A DNA stretch of 64,000 nucleotides from an uncultured Atopobiaceae bacterium (GTDB lineage: Bacteria; Actinomycetota; Coriobacteriia; Coriobacteriales; Atopobiaceae): the NCBI GenBank assembly GCA_910579165.1, contig CAJTTF010000004.1, forward strand, positions 62,001-126,000, written 5' to 3'. Made by a program: the position numbers and the translations under genes. Below, piece after piece: positions 26,140 through 34,877 of this stretch. Under the pieces are notes generated by a model. That model saw only the letters and a program-made list of their open reading frames with translations, was not told the DNA's origin and did not search any database. Positions within the stretch are counted from its first letter, which is position 1, and each line of letters begins with the position of its first letter.

Positions 26140-27313
26140 AGACTTCCTCGCCCGCGATATACGTATGTAAAAGATTAAGGTCTTTATCGAGCACGATAAA
26201 ATCAGCCGCACGCCCCGGCGCAATTGAGCCGCACGTGGTATCAATATTGTTGGCAGCGGCAGGAACCGTACTCGCCATGCGAAGTGCGTCAAAACGATCC
26301 ACCATGCCCCAAGCTACAACATTTTTTACCGCTTGGATAAGCCCAATGGTTGAGCCCGCAAGCGAGCCACCTTCCGCAAGGCGTGCCTCGCCATCTTTTA
26401 CGATGACATCTAGTTCTCCCAGCTTGGAAGGACCATCGGGCAGACCACCGGCGCGAATACAATCGCTGATGAGAACGATATGCTGCGCCCCCTTGGCGGC
26501 TAAGAGAATCTTTGCGGCAAGCGGGTGAACATGATGGCCATCGCATATGAGTTCACCGTAGGTAGTATCTGCGGTAATGAGTGCAGCACTGACCACTCCG
26601 GGAACGCGATGATGATGACCACTCATGCCATTATACGTATGAATGAAAATGGAAGCTCCCGCGTCGATGCAAGCAAGCGCTTCATCTGCGGTTGCATTAG
26701 TATGGGCGAGCCCTACAACAACGCCGTTATCTACGGCTTTCTGTGTGAACGGGAGCGCTTCTTCATATTCGGGCGCGATGGCAATTTTCTTAATAATGCC
26801 ACGAGCGGCCTCTTGCCAGGTTTGAAGCTTTTCAAACGAGGGTGGACAAAGAAAATCAGGGTTTTGCGCACCCTTGTGTTTTTCCGTGAAAAATGGCCCC
26901 TCTAAAAACACGCCTTCAATGCGCGCCTCCTTAAGCGTACCAATACTTGCTTGCGACGTTTGTTCATCGCGATAATCAGCTGCTGCAGCGCACGCCAGAC
27001 TGAGGCGCTCAGTTGGTTCTGTGAGGGTTGTGGAAAGCCAACTTGTTACCCCTTGCTTGGGCAAATCCGCCGATATCTGTTTAAGCGCGGAGATATCGCA
27101 GTCCATCACATCGCACCCCACGCGCCCGTGAATGTGCGTATCAACAAGGCCGGGAGCGATAAGGGCGTCCGGGCAGTCTATGATTTCATAGTCTGACGAG
27201 GGTTTCTCGGCAGTCCACTCTGCAAAAGCGCCGTCCTCTATAAGGAGATAGCCATCACGCGTAACGTCATTGGAAAGAAGGAACTCTTTTGCATGTACTG
27301 CTTTTTTAATCAT
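26126..27313 (-). CDS. nagA: N-acetylglucosamine-6-phosphate deacetylase
   Basis: This enzyme removes acetate from GlcNAc-6-P, feeding amino sugars to glycolysis or the cell wall. It is an amidohydrolase-fold protein of 395 residues with GLVDTHIHGRVG, FLEGPFFTEKHKGAQ (metal Glu), LAHTNATADEA and HTYNGMSGHHHRVPG, LICDGHHVHP and the catalytic Asp in LISDCIRAGG. The TIM barrel ends with the usual small beta domain (GRAADFIVLDKDLNLLHTYIAG). It follows the AgaS-like isomerase gene by 3 bases, so the pair is an operon for amino-sugar phosphates. Confidence 0.94.
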   Translation of the reverse strand: MIKKAVHAKEFLLSNDVTRDGYLLIEDGAFAEWTAEKPSSDYEIIDCPDALIAPGLVDTHIHGRVGCDVMDCDISALKQISADLPKQGVTSWLSTTLTEPTERLSLACAAAADYRDEQTSQASIGTLKEARIEGVFLEGPFFTEKHKGAQNPDFLCPPSFEKLQTWQEAARGIIKKIAIAPEYEEALPFTQKAVDNGVVVGLAHTNATADEALACIDAGASIFIHTYNGMSGHHHRVPGVVSAALITADTTYGELICDGHHVHPLAAKILLAAKGAQHIVLISDCIRAGGLPDGPSKLGELDVIVKDGEARLAEGGSLAGSTIGLIQAVKNVVAWGMVDRFDALRMASTVPAAANNIDTTCGSIAPGRAADFIVLDKDLNLLHTYIAGEEVYENA

Positions 27314-27316
27314 GGC

Positions 27317-28525
27317 TTATTCTCCGCTCGCATCGTCAAAGGGATGAATGGTGACACCCTTAACCACGCGGTTGACAGTGCCTGTGGGGCTGGGAGTGTC
27401 GGGAGTGTTCTTAACCTTGATAGAGTTCTTGAGGGCAACGGCCTGGGCGACCATGATGTAAGGAAGCGCCAGGTAGACATCGGGCAGAGCCGTAAAGCCT
27501 TCAAATGTAAAGGCATCGCCCTCATAGTTTTTCAGGGAGGTAGCGTCCTGCTGGATGGCAATCGTACGGAGAGCAATGTCATCTCCTGCAATCTCATGCA
27601 AGATGTCCAAATCGTAATGGCGCGTATAGACGTTGTTGGAAACAAAAATGAACACGAGCGTCTTGTCGTCCACAAACGATTTTGGCCCATGGCGGTAACC
27701 CATCGATGAATCCCAGGAAGTGGCGATAAGCCCATGAGCAAGCTCCAATATCTTAAGCTGGGCCTCTTGCGCAAGCCGAGCAAAGCACCCAGAGCCCAAG
27801 AATGTGACGCGCGTATAGTCATCACTCAGCCACTGCGCAATTTGAGACTCACCCGCAAGCACGGCTTGGCCCATGCTGGCAGCCGTCTCCACAAAGAGCG
27901 CTTTGTTTTCATCGGGAGTCGTATCAAAAATGAGCGTGGCAAGAAGGGCCATGCAACTAAACGATCCTGTCATGGCAAAGCCCTTGTCATTCGCGCGCGG
28001 AATGAGGAGCGTGTAAGCACGCTTATCCTTGGCACCTTCCTGCGCAAGTGCACCTTCTGGCGCACAGGTGATGTGGAGAAAGCGCACATGGTGGATGATT
28101 TTTCCCGCAAGCTCCACGGCTGCGAGCGACTCAGGTGAATTGCCAGAGCGGGCAAAGCTCACAAAAACGCACGGCTCATCAGGATTGAGGTAATTGAGCG
28201 GCGCGCTTACGATGTCGGTAGAAGGAATGGAGCTAAAGGTGTAAACGTCCCTCTCTCCCATCTCGTTGAGGTAAGGAGCGATGATGCCTCCCACATAATC
28301 CGAGGTGCCTGCTCCCGTGAAGACAACGCGTATAGGACGTGTGATACCACTTTGCGCAAGTTCTTCTTGGAATTCCTTGAGAAAGCTGTGAACGGCTGCC
28401 TTGTGCTCGTTGTAAATGGCAAGCGTCTCCTGCCAGAGTTCAGGCTGCTGAGCAATCTCTGCCGTTGTGATATGAGCGCCCATTTTCTCGAGTTCTTCTT
28501 GAGCGGTGTGAAATAATTCAATCAT
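27317..28525 (-). CDS. agaS: AgaS-family sugar isomerase/deaminase (SIS domains)
   Basis: This 402-residue protein has two SIS domains: VVFTGAGTSDYVGGIIAPYLN with FVSFARSGNSPESLAA, and VTFLGSGCFARLAQEAQLKILELAHG with YRHGPKSFVDDKTLVFIFVS. This is the AgaS form, thought to deaminate/isomerise galactosamine-6-P or a related amino-sugar phosphate. It is directly followed by nagA, so the pair converts N-acetyl amino-sugar phosphates to hexose phosphate. No matching PTS genes are in the window. Confidence 0.85.
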   Translation of the reverse strand: MIELFHTAQEELEKMGAHITTAEIAQQPELWQETLAIYNEHKAAVHSFLKEFQEELAQSGITRPIRVVFTGAGTSDYVGGIIAPYLNEMGERDVYTFSSIPSTDIVSAPLNYLNPDEPCVFVSFARSGNSPESLAAVELAGKIIHHVRFLHITCAPEGALAQEGAKDKRAYTLLIPRANDKGFAMTGSFSCMALLATLIFDTTPDENKALFVETAASMGQAVLAGESQIAQWLSDDYTRVTFLGSGCFARLAQEAQLKILELAHGLIATSWDSSMGYRHGPKSFVDDKTLVFIFVSNNVYTRHYDLDILHEIAGDDIALRTIAIQQDATSLKNYEGDAFTFEGFTALPDVYLALPYIMVAQAVALKNSIKVKNTPDTPSPTGTVNRVVKGVTIHPFDDASGE

Positions 28526-28541
28526 GCGTTCTCTCCGTTGG

Positions 28542-28616
28542 TTCTTCTGCAGTTCCCTTATTGATTTTCTGATATTTCTCTGTCTCTTCTTCTACAGTTT
28601 CTTTGTTGTTTTCCTA
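28542..28616. repeat. 30-bp imperfect repeat, 45-bp period
   Basis: TTCTTCTGCAGTTCCCTTAT (28542) recurs as TTCTTCTACAGTTTCTTTGT (28587) and the match continues through a following TTTTC. The pair sits in the gap between pepT and agaS. Confidence 0.5.
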
Positions 28617-28645
28617 CTGTCTTATCGGCTCTAGAAGCGTCTTAT

Positions 28646-29941
28646 TTACTCTTGAACTGTGTGTGGCTTGGCAAAACGCGCCACCAAATCTTGTAGCACG
28701 TCCACGTTTTTCTCAAGTGATGGTACAGGAATAAATTCGCGCCGAGAATGGCATTCGTAACCCCCGGTTCCAATGTTGGGGCACGGAAGTCCGCGGAAGG
28801 TAAGCTGTGCGCCATCGGTGCCACCGCGACATGGAATCACCTGCGGCTCCACGCCGTTGGCCTTATCGGCAGCGACAACCTCATCAATGAGAAATTCCAT
28901 TCCGTGGAGTTTCTCGGCCATATTGCGGTAGTCTTCCTTAATCCGAATGGCCATGACTTCGTAGCCATACTTCTCGTTGATAGTGGCGACAGCATCATGC
29001 AAGAGCTGCTTTCTTGCTTCAAAATTATCTGCGTCAAAATCGCGGATAAGGTAGTTTACGTGGCAAAAATCGGGCTTGCCTTTCATGCGATAGCAATGAA
29101 AATAGCCCTCATACCCCTCCGTGTGCTCGGGCCGCTCGTCTTGCGGAACCATCCTGTCAAACTCGCGCCAGATAGTGAGGGCATTTACCATTTTGTCCTT
29201 AGCGATGCCGGGATGCACGACGGTGCCTTCAATATCAATGGCAACGTCTGCCGCATTGAAACACTCGTAATTAAGCTCGCCCAGCGCCTCACCGTCAACG
29301 GTGTACCCCCAAGAGGCCCCAAAGGATTCCAGATCTAAGAGCTCCGCACCGTGTCCAATTTCTTCGTCCGGTACGAAGGCAATTTTTAGCGTTGGATGCG
29401 GTAATGTTGGGTCTGCCGCAATGCGGGCTACAAGCGCCATAATCTCAGCCATTCCCGCCTTATCATCAGCCGAGAGAAGCGTCGTTCCGTCTGCCGTGAC
29501 AATCTGCTGACCCTTGAACTTCTCGAGGTCTGGAACGTTTTCTGGATCTACGTAGATACGGTGGCCCCGATTCATACCAATGTCCAGATTGCCACCGGTA
29601 TAGGTGATAATTTGCGGTTTAATACCAGCTGCAGGAGCGTCTGGAGAAGAGTCCATATGAGCAATAAGCGCAAGAGCGGGAAGATTCTTGGCATCCTCCG
29701 AGGCAGGAAGCGTAGCCGTAACATAAGAATGAGCGTCAACTTCGACGTCGTCGGCCCCCAACTGACGCAATTCGTGCGCCAGGAGGTGTGCCATATCAAA
29801 CTCTTGTGGATTGGAGGGAACGTCTTGCGCATTCAGCGGGTCAGATTGAGAATCTACCTGGACATATCTGCAAAAACGCTGAACGACATCGCTCAGATCT
29901 TGAGATTGCTCTATTTCTTCGGTACTCATCACGAGTGCCAT
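28646..29941 (-). CDS. pepT: Peptidase T (tripeptide aminopeptidase)
   Basis: This M20-family zinc metallopeptidase takes the N-terminal residue from tripeptides in the cytosol. LALIAHMDSSPDAP carries the first metal His and catalytic Asp, DDKAGMAEIMAL the bridging Asp, VPDEEIGHGAE the catalytic Glu pair, YTVDGEALGELNYE the next ligand and RGGTDGAQLTFRGLPCPNIGTGGYECHS the last. The length is 431 residues. AAAAGGAG stands 6 bases before ATG 29941. It follows the dehydratase activase gene after 29 bases. Confidence 0.93.
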   Translation of the reverse strand: MALVMSTEEIEQSQDLSDVVQRFCRYVQVDSQSDPLNAQDVPSNPQEFDMAHLLAHELRQLGADDVEVDAHSYVTATLPASEDAKNLPALALIAHMDSSPDAPAAGIKPQIITYTGGNLDIGMNRGHRIYVDPENVPDLEKFKGQQIVTADGTTLLSADDKAGMAEIMALVARIAADPTLPHPTLKIAFVPDEEIGHGAELLDLESFGASWGYTVDGEALGELNYECFNAADVAIDIEGTVVHPGIAKDKMVNALTIWREFDRMVPQDERPEHTEGYEGYFHCYRMKGKPDFCHVNYLIRDFDADNFEARKQLLHDAVATINEKYGYEVMAIRIKEDYRNMAEKLHGMEFLIDEVVAADKANGVEPQVIPCRGGTDGAQLTFRGLPCPNIGTGGYECHSRREFIPVPSLEKNVDVLQDLVARFAKPHTVQE

Positions 29942-29970
29942 GGATACTCCTTTTAGTCGTGCACGTTAGC

Positions 29971-32900
29971 TCAAGCCTTACGCTCTGTGGCGACGGTCTT
30001 GCGCTCTGCGGCAGCGGCCTTCGCCTGCTCAATCATATGCATTTGCGCATCTGACAATTGTAGGGCTTCTGCCTCTGTTTCCTTTGCAGAAAGGTGCGAA
30101 GCGCACATATTAGTGGCCTGCTTTCTAGCCTCTGCAGCAAGCGCTTCCTGTTGTATGCGCGCGCGGCGCACATAGGAAGTATCGCCCGCGCTTGAGGCGT
30201 TCTTGGCAGCGTCGATAAGCCCGGGGTTCTTATGCGCAAACGCCCGATCTGCGGCTTCAGCGCTATTCTCCTTAGCAACACTCATCATAAGCTTGATGCG
30301 ATTGAGCTGGTTTACCTCGCTCGCACCTGGGTCGTAGTCAACAGCCACAATATTGGACATAGGGTAAAGCTCCTTAAGGCGCTTGATGACCGACTTTCCC
30401 ACCACGTGGTTGGGCAGGCACGCAAAGGGAGACGCTACGATGATGTTAGGCACACCTGCCTCAATGAGTTCCACCATCTCAGCGGTTAAAAGCCAGCCCT
30501 CTCCCATCGTATTGCACAAGGAAAGAACTTTCTTGGCAGACTGTGCAAGCTCAAAAATGCGAGGGTAAGGATTGAATCTTTCGGTCTCCTTAAGCATCTC
30601 ATTAATCGGAGCACGCAAGCTTTCAATGTAGCTTATGGCCGTGTTGAAACCTAAGCGCTTTGTCCACTTTGTGCCAAGTTCGTCCTTCATATTCTCTGGA
30701 CTCGTGAGACCAAAGAGAAAGAAATCCACCAGACCTGGAACGTGGGCCTCACATCCTTCACGTTCAATGAGATCTACCACCTGGTTATTTGCCGTGGGAT
30801 GAAACTTCACAAGAATCTCTCCCACAACGCCTACGCGCGGCTTGGACCTATCGTTTTTGAGCGGCAAAATTTCAAACGCATCGATGGCGCGTTGGCAAAG
30901 CTTATAGAAATCCTTGCGCGATATTTCTGGTATAAGATTTTGCGCCTCCGCCATAATCTGCTCAAACAGCTCGTTGGCAGATCCTGGAATCTCCTCGTAG
31001 GGGCGTGTGCGATATAAAAGCTGCATCATCAAATCGCCAAACATAAGGGCAAAAATAGCGCGAGGAAGAAGCATGGGATGCTTGAGGAAGTTTTTAGGCT
31101 TCACTAAATCAAAGCCGGGATTATCTTCGTCAAGACCGCCTGCAACAGAGATGGAAATAACCGGAATCTCTGGATGACCCGCATCTTTAAGCGCCTTCCT
31201 GATGAGCGCGATGTAGTTGGTTGCGCGACAGCCACCTCCCGTCTGAGAAATGAGCACGGCTGTCTTAGCGAGATCGTACTCACCCGACTCGATAGCCTCC
31301 ATAATTTGCCCGGTTACAAGAATAGAGGGATAGCAAATATCGTTATTAACGTACTTAAGCCCGGCATCCACGGCACCTTTATCAACGCTGGGAAGGAGCA
31401 CCAGGTTATATCCGTATTCGCGAATAAGGGGAGCTACCAGGGAGAAATGGATAGGGGCCATCTGCGGGCATAGGATGGTATAGCCGGCTTCCTGCATCTC
31501 TTTGGTATAGCGCACTTTTTCAAACGCTGCCGAGACAGGACCGGTCGTAATCGCTTGGTTCTCTTCTCTTTTCTCCTCATCGTTCAAGGCTGCCAAAAGC
31601 GAGCGCAATCGAATGCGTGCAGCGCCCAAATTGGAAACTTCATCAATCTTGAGCGTTGTGCAAATCTTGTCGTTGGCCTCTAATATCTCTTGCACCTGAT
31701 CAGTTGTGAGAGCATCTAAACCACACCCAAAGGAGTTAAGTTGCACCAAGTTGAGGTCTTTGCGCGTGGCAACAAAGCGAGCAGCTCTATAAAGACGCGA
31801 GTGGTACATCCACTGGTCTACGACACGAATAGGACGCTCGGGGCGCATATGATGCGCAACGGAATCCTCTGTGAGCACCGCAAAATCGAAACTTGCAATA
31901 AGGTCAGGAAGGGCGTGGTTTATCTCGGGATCAATGTGATAGGGACGGCCGGCCAAGACAATTCCACGCTTGCCATGTTTCTCTATCCAGGCCAGAGCTG
32001 CATCGCCCTTTTCTTGCATCCTCTTCTTAAAGCGCCTGTCAGATTCCCACGCACTTTTAAGGGCATGCTTAATCTCTGTACGCGTGAGGAGCGGCAAGTG
32101 TTCCTTGGCAAGATAATCGTTTAGCACCTCATGCAGGCGGCGCGCCAACTCACGCGAATTGTCGTAAGGAACAAACGGTGCCATGTAGGTAACGTCTTTG
32201 GCCGCCAGCTCCTCCATGTTGAGCTCAAGCGATTGTGGGTAACTCATAACGATGGGGCAATTGTAGTGATTGCCAGCTGTTTCATCTTCCGTACGCTCCC
32301 AGCGCACGCACGGCATCCAAATGGCACGGACGCCCTTCTGAAGCAGATTCATGATGTGGCCATGGCTTAACTTTGCCGGATAACAGACCGACTCAGAGGG
32401 CATTGATTCAATGCCTGCCTCGTACGTTTTTTTGGTGGAGGGATCGCTCAGCACGACCGAGAAACCCAGCTCTGTGAAGAGCGTATGCCAAAAAGGGTAG
32501 TTTTCGTACATGTTAAGTGCGCGGGGAATGCCAATGGTTTTGCGCGGGGCGGTTTGTGGGTTGAGAGAAGATCGGTCAAAAAGGAGCGTTTCCTTTTCCT
32601 TAAACAGGTTAGGAACATCGAGCTTGTTCGTTTTCTTCTTTCCGCCACTGGCGCCCTTTTCGCAACGATTGCCAGTGATAAAGCGACGACCCTTGCCAAA
32701 ATCATTAATGGTGAGGAGACACGCATTAGAGCAGCCTTTACAAGTCACCTTAGTAATACGCGGGCTGAGTGCTTCAATCTCTGCTGCCGATAACATCGCC
32801 GAGCGTTCTTGACCCGCAAACTCCGCGCGCTCTCGTGCTAAAAGAGCTGCGCCGTATGCCCCCATAACGCCAGAAATATCTGGACGAATAGCATCCTTGC

Positions 32901-34620
32901 CCAGGAACTTCTCGAAAGCGCGAAGCGTAGCATCGCTTAAAAAGGTTCCTCCCTGCACCACGATGTGCTGACCCACCTCTTCCTTATCGCGGAGCTTGAT
33001 TACCTTAAAGAGCGCATTCTTGATAACAGAATAGGAAAGACCTGCGGCTATATCGCCTACCGTTGCGCCCTCCTTTTGCGCCTGCTTAACGCGGCTGTTC
33101 ATAAACACAGTGCAACGGCTCCCAAGGTCAACGGGATTTTTTGCAAAGAGAGCCTCGCGAGCAAACTGCTTCACGTCCATGTTCATGGCGTTGGCAAATG
33201 ATTCGATAAAGGAACCACATCCTGAAGAACACGCCTCGTTGAGCATGATGGAATGAATGACGCCGTCACGGATGTGCAGGCACTTCATGTCCTGACCGCC
33301 AATATCAAGAATAAATTCAACGTCCGGCACAAAAGCTTGCGCGCCGCGCAGATGCGCTACCGTTTCAATCTCACCGGAGTCTGCTTTGAGTGCTTCTTTT
33401 AAGAGTGCTTCGCCGTAACCAGTGGTGGTGGCATGGGCAATCCAGGCATCAGCGGGGATAACGCTGTAAAAGAGCTTCATGATCTTTTTTGCGGTGCCCA
33501 GCACATCGCCATTGTTATTGCCGTACCACGTATAGAGGAGCTCGCCAGAACTTCCCACCATCGCTGCCTTCATCGTAGTAGAACCGGCATCAATCCCCAA
33601 GTAAATAGGTCCTTTATAGGTGTTAATATCGCCTTTAGGAACGACCTCTTGATCATGGCGCGCTCTAAAAAAGTCAAAGTCTTCCTGGTCTTTAAAGAGT
33701 GGATCGAGACGCTCCACCTCAGACCCTTGCGTCTCCCCCAACTCATCAAGGCGGCCAATAAGTAGAGCAAGCGTCTGTGACGAGCGAGCATCTTCAAAAG
33801 CAGCATCCTTCGCAGCCAGAGCGGCTCCGGTTGCTACAAACAGGTGTGCGTCCTGAGGCACAATGCGGTGCTCTTCGTCTAAGTTGAGCGTGGTATAAAA
33901 ACGCTCGCGGAGTTGATCGAGATACTGGAGAGGACCTCCCAGGAAGGCCACGTGCCCTCTGATGGGATGACCACACGCAAGACCGGATACCGTTTGGTTG
34001 GCCACCGCCTGAAAAATGGAAGCGGCAATATCCTCTTGGGCAGCGCCTTCATTAAGGAGCGGCTGCACATCCGTTTTTGCAAAGACTCCGCAGCGGCTTG
34101 CAATGGGATAAATGTGCGTTGCGGCGCGCGCAAGCTCATTCAGGCCAGAAGCATCCGTGTGCAGCAGCGCAGCCATCTGGTCAATAAAGGCGCCGGTTCC
34201 TCCCGCGCACGTTCCATTCATGCGCTGCTCAACTCCGGAATCAAAGTAGATGATTTTTGCATCTTCTCCGCCCAGCTCAATGGCAACATCGGTCTGGGGA
34301 ATGAGGGTCTCTACGGCTCGCTTAGAGGCAATAACTTCCTGTACAAACGTCAAATCGAGCCATTGTGCGAGCAGAAGTCCCCCCGACCCTGTAATAGTGA
34401 CAAAAAGTGGCGCATCACCGATCACTTTTTGCGCATCCGCAAAAAGGGCACGAGCCGTTGCCTTAATATCAGTGTGGTGACGCTCATAGTTTTGATAGAC
34501 AACGTTTCTCGCCTCATCCAAAACGACGAGCTTCACCGTGGTAGAGCCAACGTCAATACCAAGATAAAGCAACCCGGAAGGCGCGGTTGAGTGATTGGAA
34601 GTGTTTTTAGTTGGACTCAT
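29971..34620 (-). CDS. Fused 2-hydroxyacyl-CoA dehydratase activase/component protein (1,549 residues)
   Basis: This giant protein joins two ASKHA activator ATPase domains (YLGIDVGSTTVKLVVLD; YLGIDAGSTTMKAAMVG), each with the cluster-binding region (NGTCAGGTGAFID; NEACSSGCGSFIE), to a Cys-rich linker (CKGCSNACLL, GNRCEKG), a DUF2229-type domain (GIPRALNMYENYPFWHTLF) and HgdB/HgdC-like segments (PCVRWERTEDETAGNHYNCPIV; YVNNDICYPSILVTGQ). Single activases use ATP to push an electron into a 2-hydroxyacyl-CoA dehydratase. The fused form is widespread in anaerobes but its substrate is not established. ATG 34620 replaces a longer TTG-started frame. The C-terminal tail is Ala/Glu-rich. No dehydratase subunits are adjacent. 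Confidence 0.85.
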   Translation of the reverse strand: MSPTKNTSNHSTAPSGLLYLGIDVGSTTVKLVVLDEARNVVYQNYERHHTDIKATARALFADAQKVIGDAPLFVTITGSGGLLLAQWLDLTFVQEVIASKRAVETLIPQTDVAIELGGEDAKIIYFDSGVEQRMNGTCAGGTGAFIDQMAALLHTDASGLNELARAATHIYPIASRCGVFAKTDVQPLLNEGAAQEDIAASIFQAVANQTVSGLACGHPIRGHVAFLGGPLQYLDQLRERFYTTLNLDEEHRIVPQDAHLFVATGAALAAKDAAFEDARSSQTLALLIGRLDELGETQGSEVERLDPLFKDQEDFDFFRARHDQEVVPKGDINTYKGPIYLGIDAGSTTMKAAMVGSSGELLYTWYGNNNGDVLGTAKKIMKLFYSVIPADAWIAHATTTGYGEALLKEALKADSGEIETVAHLRGAQAFVPDVEFILDIGGQDMKCLHIRDGVIHSIMLNEACSSGCGSFIESFANAMNMDVKQFAREALFAKNPVDLGSRCTVFMNSRVKQAQKEGATVGDIAAGLSYSVIKNALFKVIKLRDKEEVGQHIVVQGGTFLSDATLRAFEKFLGKDAIRPDISGVMGAYGAALLARERAEFAGQERSAMLSAAEIEALSPRITKVTCKGCSNACLLTINDFGKGRRFITGNRCEKGASGGKKKTNKLDVPNLFKEKETLLFDRSSLNPQTAPRKTIGIPRALNMYENYPFWHTLFTELGFSVVLSDPSTKKTYEAGIESMPSESVCYPAKLSHGHIMNLLQKGVRAIWMPCVRWERTEDETAGNHYNCPIVMSYPQSLELNMEELAAKDVTYMAPFVPYDNSRELARRLHEVLNDYLAKEHLPLLTRTEIKHALKSAWESDRRFKKRMQEKGDAALAWIEKHGKRGIVLAGRPYHIDPEINHALPDLIASFDFAVLTEDSVAHHMRPERPIRVVDQWMYHSRLYRAARFVATRKDLNLVQLNSFGCGLDALTTDQVQEILEANDKICTTLKIDEVSNLGAARIRLRSLLAALNDEEKREENQAITTGPVSAAFEKVRYTKEMQEAGYTILCPQMAPIHFSLVAPLIREYGYNLVLLPSVDKGAVDAGLKYVNNDICYPSILVTGQIMEAIESGEYDLAKTAVLISQTGGGCRATNYIALIRKALKDAGHPEIPVISISVAGGLDEDNPGFDLVKPKNFLKHPMLLPRAIFALMFGDLMMQLLYRTRPYEEIPGSANELFEQIMAEAQNLIPEISRKDFYKLCQRAIDAFEILPLKNDRSKPRVGVVGEILVKFHPTANNQVVDLIEREGCEAHVPGLVDFFLFGLTSPENMKDELGTKWTKRLGFNTAISYIESLRAPINEMLKETERFNPYPRIFELAQSAKKVLSLCNTMGEGWLLTAEMVELIEAGVPNIIVASPFACLPNHVVGKSVIKRLKELYPMSNIVAVDYDPGASEVNQLNRIKLMMSVAKENSAEAADRAFAHKNPGLIDAAKNASSAGDTSYVRRARIQQEALAAEARKQATNMCASHLSAKETEAEALQLSDAQMHMIEQAKAAAAERKTVATERKA

Positions 34621-34712
34621 ATACTTCGCAGTTAAGAACGTTTCTAGGCACCTGCTGGAAGCTTTGGATTGTCGAATCCCATCCAAGGTGATAAAGGCAT
34701 TTTGACGGGAAA

Positions 34713-34742
34713 ATTATCGCATAGAGGCACTACCGTTTGCAA
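34713..34742 (-). promoter_or_regulatory. Promoter of the dehydratase activase gene
   Basis: On the minus strand, -35 TTGCAA (34737-34742), an 18-base spacer and an extended -10 TGC-GATAAT (GATAAT at 34713-34718). The leader to the ATG is about 85 bases. TTGCAA is self-complementary, so the same six bases can act as -35 for the divergent gene. Confidence 0.6.
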
Positions 34743-34765
34743 TACCAGCGAAGAGCCGCAATAAT
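34737..34765 (+). promoter_or_regulatory. Possible divergent promoter of the beta-lactamase-like gene
   Basis: TTGCAA (34737-34742), a 17-base spacer and AATAAT (34760-34765) read on the plus strand. The start would fall at the first of the 27-bp repeats. The -35 is shared with the promoter on the other strand. Confidence 0.4.
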
Positions 34766-34768
34766 TAG

Positions 34769-34877
34769 AGAACGACACGCAACAGGATTCGTCTAAGAAC
34801 AACACACAACAAGGTTTCGTTTAAGAATAACGCACAAGATAATTCGTGAAAGAACAACACGCAACAGGATTCGTCTA
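34769..34877. repeat. 27-28-bp tandem repeat, four copies
   Basis: Units begin AGAAYRACRCRCAA at 34769, 34796, 34824 and 34851. The first and last are nearly identical over 27 bases (AGAACRACACGCAACAGGATTCGTCTA). The array runs from the predicted transcript start across the GTG start of the next gene. Confidence 0.75.
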
